NCBI RefSeq assembly: GCF_001661345.1
Contig: NW_017962927.1
Span: forward strand, 310,001 to 374,000
From: Ascoidea rubescens DSM 1968
Taxonomy: Eukaryota > Ascomycota > Saccharomycetes > Ascoideales > Ascoideaceae
Direction: 5' to 3'
DNA: 64,000 nt
Shown piece after piece: positions 59,887-64,000 of the stretch (within the stretch, counting starts at the first letter, position 1; each line of letters starts with the position of its first letter). The position numbers and the translations under genes are program-made. Under the pieces are notes generated by a model. The model had not been told where the DNA came from. It saw only the letters and a program-made list of their open reading frames with translations, and ran no database searches.

Positions 59887-62800
59887 ATGTCCTTTCTTGG
59901 TGTCTACAAGGCCATCTACGCTTACACCTCTCAATCACCTGAAGAGCTATCAATCAAGGAAGACGACATTCTATATCTTTTGGAAACGTCCGATATTGAT
60001 GAGTGGTGGAAAGTAAAAAAGAGAGTCGTGGGTTCGGATCTAGATGAACCAATTGGTCTAGTCCCTAAAACCTATATTGAACCTGCTGATATAATAAACT
60101 CCTGCGTCGCTCTCTATGATTACGATAAACAAACTAGTGAAGAATTGTCGTTTAAGGAAAACGACACTTTTAATGTCTATGATACCTCTGACATAGATTG
60201 GTACTTGGTTTCTACCAAGACTTCTAATCCTTCTCGTCTGGAGTATGGCTTCATTCCTTCCAATTACATTCAACTAACTAACGAATCTCCAAATAATAAA
60301 AACACCAACATTGCCACGACTAGTAATACCACCTCTAGCCTAACTACCACCACTACTCCCACTAACATACCATCCACAAACAGTGCAAACAATTACACCT
60401 ACGATCCTCCTCAAGCTTCCGCTGCAAGCTTCCCTGCCCCTCCAACTCACCCAACGCGTCAACCTCAACCTCAAGAAATTCAACCTTCTAAAAAACAATA
60501 CCAACACATATCCGACGACGACGATGACGACGATGAAAATGATCAGCCTCCCCCAACTCCCAAAAGGCCAACTAATCCTGATATCTTGAGGTCTCCATCT
60601 CCTTCCACTTCTACTTCTAGACCCATTAAAAAACTGTCCACTGCCACTTCTTCTTCTAACAATAAAAAAGACAAGGAACGTTTAAACTACAACCCGAGAA
60701 GAATGCAGAACAGTGACTCTGATGACAATTCCAAAGAATCTGACGAATTTTTCACATGGAATGTAGCTGAAGTTGAAGGCAGAAAAAAAAAGAAAGCCCA
60801 GTTGGGTATCGGTAATGGTGTAATTTACTTCAGACCTGATCCCTCCACTGGCGATCTTCCTCAAAAATGGAATGCTCTAAACTTGGTCAACTTCTCCACA
60901 GAAAAGAAACACGTCTTCCTAGACTTTAAAAACCCAAGCGCTTCCATCGAAATCCACGCTGGCTCAAGAGAAATAGCCGATGAAATATTGGAACTATTAG
61001 CCGATATCAGAGGTGCTGTCTCTTCAAAGGGCTTAAAAGAAGTTAAAGCTGCTTCAAAACCAACTGCTAACGGCTACAAAGTCGGTAAAGTCCTCTACGA
61101 CTTTAAAGCTCAAGATCTAAATGAACTAAATGTTAAAGAAAATGACCTAGTATTCATTATAAACGATAAAAAATCAAAAGATTGGTGGTTAGTTAAAAAC
61201 ATCGACAACAATAAAGAAGGTGTGGTTCCTGCATCCTACATAGAAATCAACTCTTCAAACTTTTCCCTAGGTTCTGTAGCTGATAAAACTAGAAACTTGG
61301 TCAAATCAAAATCAAACAAAAGAAATAAAGAAAAAGAATTTAAACTAAGAGAAAGAGAAGAAAGAGAACGAAAACAAAGAGACAATGAAAGAGAAAGAGA
61401 AAGAGAAAAAAAACAAAGAGATTATGAAAAAAGAAAAAAAGAAAAAGAAGCTAAAGAAAAAACCAAACCAAACTCAAATAAAGTTAGAACTTGGGTTGAT
61501 AAAACTGGTTCTTTTAATGTTGATGCTGAATTTTTAGGCATTTCTCAGGGTAAAGTTCATCTACACAAAGTCAATGGTGTTAAAATTGCTGTGGCTGCAG
61601 AGAAATTGGCATTGGCCGATATTGAATACGTTGAAAGAGTAACTGGAACTTCTTTGGATGCTTACAAGCCTGATAAAGAAAGACAAAGAGATAAAGATGA
61701 TGAAAAAAGACGAAAAGAGATTGAAAAAAGACAAAGAGAAAAACGTGAAAGAGAAGAATACGAGCGTTCAAAATCCGTTATCACTGCTGCTAAAAATCTC
61801 TCTGCAAATCAAAAGAAAAGCCCAAGTTATGACTGGTTTGAATTTTTCCTTGAATGTGGTGTGGATGTTAATATTTGTCAACGTTACGCTTTAAGTTTTG
61901 AAAGAGAACAGATGGATGAAAATTCTCTAGAAGATATCACCCCTTCCTTATTGAGAACATTAGGTTTCAAAGAAGGTGACAATATAAGAGTATTAAAGTT
62001 CTTGGATAAAAAATTTAACAGACAAAAACCTAACTCGGCTGGTTCTAACACAAGCGAAGCATTGTTTGTTGGCTCAGGAGGTGAGTTGAAAAATAATCGT
62101 ACACGTTCTACCTCTAATGTGGCAATTGACGCCTCTGCTTTGCAAGCGATTAAACAACAAAATCAACCTTCTGTCTCCACAGAAAGTTCAACCTCCAAAT
62201 CGGTTGGAGGATTTGATGATGACGCTTGGACTGTCAAGCCAGCATCAAAATCAAATTCACAGATACAGAATAACAATAATACTGTCAACTTGGCCAAGGA
62301 TAACAAAACCAATTTAGCTGCTCCACACTCTCAGCCAGATTTCACCGGTTCTTTGCAAGATCTTGTTGATCTTAAACCTTTGGAAGCTACCAATGGAAAC
62401 AGTACCGCTTCTGCTATTTCTCCAATAAAGTCAACCAAACCAATTGTTCCAGTATTACAACCATCCAAAACAGGGTCCTCATTGAAATCTCAAAAGACAA
62501 GCTCTTCTATCAGATCCCAGAGAACAGGAAATTTGATACCATTGGATCCATTCAAGACTGGAGGAAATTTGGTTCCATTTGCAACTGGAGGTGCAGCAAT
62601 GATTCTCCCCTTACAAACTGGTATGATGATGCCCATGCAACCTGTATTGATTCCTCAAACTACAACAACTTTTGCAATCCAAAAAACTGGCGGAGGAATG
62701 CCTCAGACATCATTTATTATCCCACAAACTACATTTGGTACCTCAGCTACCACACTTGTTCCTGTTCAAAGGACGGGTGGCTTTGTTCAAATGACAACAG

Positions 62801-63474
62801 GTGGATTGATACCATTGCAAAAAACAGGTGGAACGGTTACTGGAATGCCACAGACTAGCTTTGTAACTTCTATGCCAACTAGCTCTTTCACTGGATCTAC
62901 CGCCAGTTCAGGGGTGACTTTCCCCACCACTTCATTTGCTGGAAGTAGTTTTATTGCTCCAAGTCAACCAGTGAACCCGCAACCTCAAACCGGATTTGAG
63001 AATATGTTTGCAAATATGAATATAAATAATCAAACTGGCTTCAATCAATTTCCAACTACATTTAACCAACCTAATATTAGTCAAACCGGATTCAACCAAA
63101 CAGGGTTTAATCAGACTGGAATTCCTCAGAATACTTTCTCTAATAATTCAATTGGCCAAACTCCTATTGGTTTTAATTCTCAACCAACTACCAGTTTCAA
63201 CACAATGTTTCAACCACAACAAACACAACAGTCAATGTTTCCTACACAAATGAACCAGTTTTCTTCAATGCAACCTACATCATTTCAACAACAACAAGTT
63301 CAACAACAAGCACCTCTTCAATATCAGCCAACCGGTCTTGGTTTTGGCAACGCACCCACAGAAATGCCAAATGTTAGTTTTGGAGGAATGCAAGCTCAAC
63401 CTTTACAAAACCAACAAACTGGCAGAAGGGCCAACTTGTCTGCAGCCACTCCAGATAACCCATTTGGTTTCTAA
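59887..63474 (+). CDS. SLA1: Endocytic adaptor Sla1
   Basis: Actin-patch coat protein linking cargo, clathrin and Las17 at endocytic sites. The 1195-residue protein (S. cerevisiae 1244) has SH3-1 (about 4-65, VYKAIYAYTSQSPEELSIKE), SH3-2 (72-130, ALYDYDKQTSEELSFKEND) and an acidic/Pro linker. A conserved block follows at DEFFTWNVAEVEGRKKKKAQ, then SH3-3 (VLYDFKAQDLNELNVKEND). After a Lys/Glu/Arg coiled stretch comes SHD1 (RTWVDKTGSFNVDAEFLG), which binds NPFxD cargo. SHD2 is SAM-like (YDWFEFFLECGVDVNICQRY). The C-terminal third is many QTG/KTG repeats, the Prk1/Ark1 phosphorylation targets, ending in NPFGF. The family start MSFLGVYKAIYAY fixes the ATG at 59887. Confidence 0.97.
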   Translation: MSFLGVYKAIYAYTSQSPEELSIKEDDILYLLETSDIDEWWKVKKRVVGSDLDEPIGLVPKTYIEPADIINSCVALYDYDKQTSEELSFKENDTFNVYDTSDIDWYLVSTKTSNPSRLEYGFIPSNYIQLTNESPNNKNTNIATTSNTTSSLTTTTTPTNIPSTNSANNYTYDPPQASAASFPAPPTHPTRQPQPQEIQPSKKQYQHISDDDDDDDENDQPPPTPKRPTNPDILRSPSPSTSTSRPIKKLSTATSSSNNKKDKERLNYNPRRMQNSDSDDNSKESDEFFTWNVAEVEGRKKKKAQLGIGNGVIYFRPDPSTGDLPQKWNALNLVNFSTEKKHVFLDFKNPSASIEIHAGSREIADEILELLADIRGAVSSKGLKEVKAASKPTANGYKVGKVLYDFKAQDLNELNVKENDLVFIINDKKSKDWWLVKNIDNNKEGVVPASYIEINSSNFSLGSVADKTRNLVKSKSNKRNKEKEFKLREREERERKQRDNEREREREKKQRDYEKRKKEKEAKEKTKPNSNKVRTWVDKTGSFNVDAEFLGISQGKVHLHKVNGVKIAVAAEKLALADIEYVERVTGTSLDAYKPDKERQRDKDDEKRRKEIEKRQREKREREEYERSKSVITAAKNLSANQKKSPSYDWFEFFLECGVDVNICQRYALSFEREQMDENSLEDITPSLLRTLGFKEGDNIRVLKFLDKKFNRQKPNSAGSNTSEALFVGSGGELKNNRTRSTSNVAIDASALQAIKQQNQPSVSTESSTSKSVGGFDDDAWTVKPASKSNSQIQNNNNTVNLAKDNKTNLAAPHSQPDFTGSLQDLVDLKPLEATNGNSTASAISPIKSTKPIVPVLQPSKTGSSLKSQKTSSSIRSQRTGNLIPLDPFKTGGNLVPFATGGAAMILPLQTGMMMPMQPVLIPQTTTTFAIQKTGGGMPQTSFIIPQTTFGTSATTLVPVQRTGGFVQMTTGGLIPLQKTGGTVTGMPQTSFVTSMPTSSFTGSTASSGVTFPTTSFAGSSFIAPSQPVNPQPQTGFENMFANMNINNQTGFNQFPTTFNQPNISQTGFNQTGFNQTGIPQNTFSNNSIGQTPIGFNSQPTTSFNTMFQPQQTQQSMFPTQMNQFSSMQPTSFQQQQVQQQAPLQYQPTGLGFGNAPTEMPNVSFGGMQAQPLQNQQTGRRANLSAATPDNPFGF

Positions 63475-64000
63475 TTTTATTATTTTCGTTGGTTTAATAT
63501 AAAATTAATTAGTTTAGTTTAAATGAATTTTGTTGCCTTTTCTGATAAGAATTTATGTTTTTATGCATTAAAAGGGTTATAAATGTACCACACAATAAAA
63601 TGAAAACTTCTTTAGATTTGAATTTTTTATTTCATAAATTTATATTACTTTTTGATATTTTTTTCTTGTCATGGTTTTTCTGTTTATCCAATTTAATTAC
63701 TACTTGAATTTTTTTTTCTACATGTTTTATTTTTTTTTATGTTTTTGTTAGATACATCAGTTTTTAATTTTAGTTTATTTCAGTTTTAGATTCAATTATT
63801 GCTTATTTTGTTTGATCACGATCTATTATCAGGAGCTATATGAATAATAGTAATTCCTCGTATTTACATAACAAACCAGTAAATGTGAAACATGTTAACA
63901 CTTGGAGGCCCCGAAGAAACAGATGTTTTTTTTACCCAGACATGATAACACTTTCAAGATTAGTTAGAGAATCACTTTATACGAACAAAAATATTTCTCA
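63475..64000. other. Region downstream of SLA1
   Basis: 526 bp to the window end. AT-rich 3' UTR-type sequence, then mixed sequence from about 63800. No frame or RNA gene identified. Confidence 0.55.

Noticed and set aside
2899-63474. Evidence for or against CUG codon reassignment
   Set aside because: CTG is nearly absent from the conserved genes checked, and the few CTG codons are at unconserved positions, so no conclusion is possible.
1-64000. CRISPR arrays, bacterial operons, intact transposons
   Set aside because: None seen; the repeats are simple-sequence or short tandem types, and the genes are separately organised eukaryotic genes.

Overview
This window is nuclear DNA from an AT-rich budding yeast (Saccharomycotina). 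The evidence is the gene set (KAR2 with an HDEL tail, CDC55, SLA1, DAD1, HPC2, IME4, RPB10, a SUN-family wall protein, a GH76 mannosidase, an Mnn2-type mannosyltransferase), short spliceosomal introns with TACTAAC-like branch points, tRNA genes with internal promoters, and long Asn-rich low-complexity stretches. All five protein-gene introns I can place use the donor GTAAGT rather than the GTATGT common in Saccharomyces cerevisiae. The gene order is not the S. cerevisiae order. I cannot name the species, and CUG decoding cannot be judged because conserved genes here (KAR2, FUM1, BNA3) essentially avoid CTG.

Layout: 1-996 is the 5' part of a minus-strand gene for a putative mitochondrial protein. 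It is followed by a GH76 wall mannosidase (2899-4101), the UDP-GlcNAc transporter YEA4 (5277-6416), the ER chaperone KAR2 (6826-8919, minus), MPO1 (9330-9980), a five-exon IME4 m6A methyltransferase (10595-13950), COX13 (14430-14852) and CDC55 (16059-17771, minus). A gene desert of about 6.3 kb follows (17772-24129). Then come an Ecl1-like zinc protein (24130-24741, minus), a D-2-hydroxyacid dehydrogenase (26948-28087), a SUN protein (29236-30522), RPB10 (32221-32448, minus), tRNA-Trp and tRNA-Gly, and HPC2, whose first exon is only 10 nt (33230-36272). A decayed Smf/Nramp manganese transporter gene lies at 36872-38210.

The right half is denser: SCC4-like (38836-41037), BNA3 (41384-42766), BTN1 (42986-44359, minus), MED18 (44502-45560, minus), PDX3 (45886-46677), a disordered protein with a RAD51-interaction-like tail (47054-48838), fluoride exporter FEX (48866-49924, minus), a very large atypical Rho GTPase (50309-52906), DAD1 (52957-53319, minus), FUM1 (54005-55483), an MNN2/MNN5-type mannosyltransferase (56793-59072, minus) and SLA1 (59887-63474).

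The genes are ordinary, separately regulated eukaryotic units rather than an operon. Recurring themes are the secretory pathway and cell wall (KAR2, YEA4, GH76, SUN, MNN2), mitochondria (COX13, FUM1, BNA3, PDX3 and the partial gene at the left edge) and chromosome biology (HPC2, SCC4, DAD1, MED18, RPB10). GC-rich islands sit in many of the promoter regions, often with CACGTG E-boxes. One such island (about 22930-23110) lies in the desert with no gene beside it. The most unusual protein is the Rho GTPase, whose switch residues are changed in the way seen in GTPase-dead Rnd proteins.
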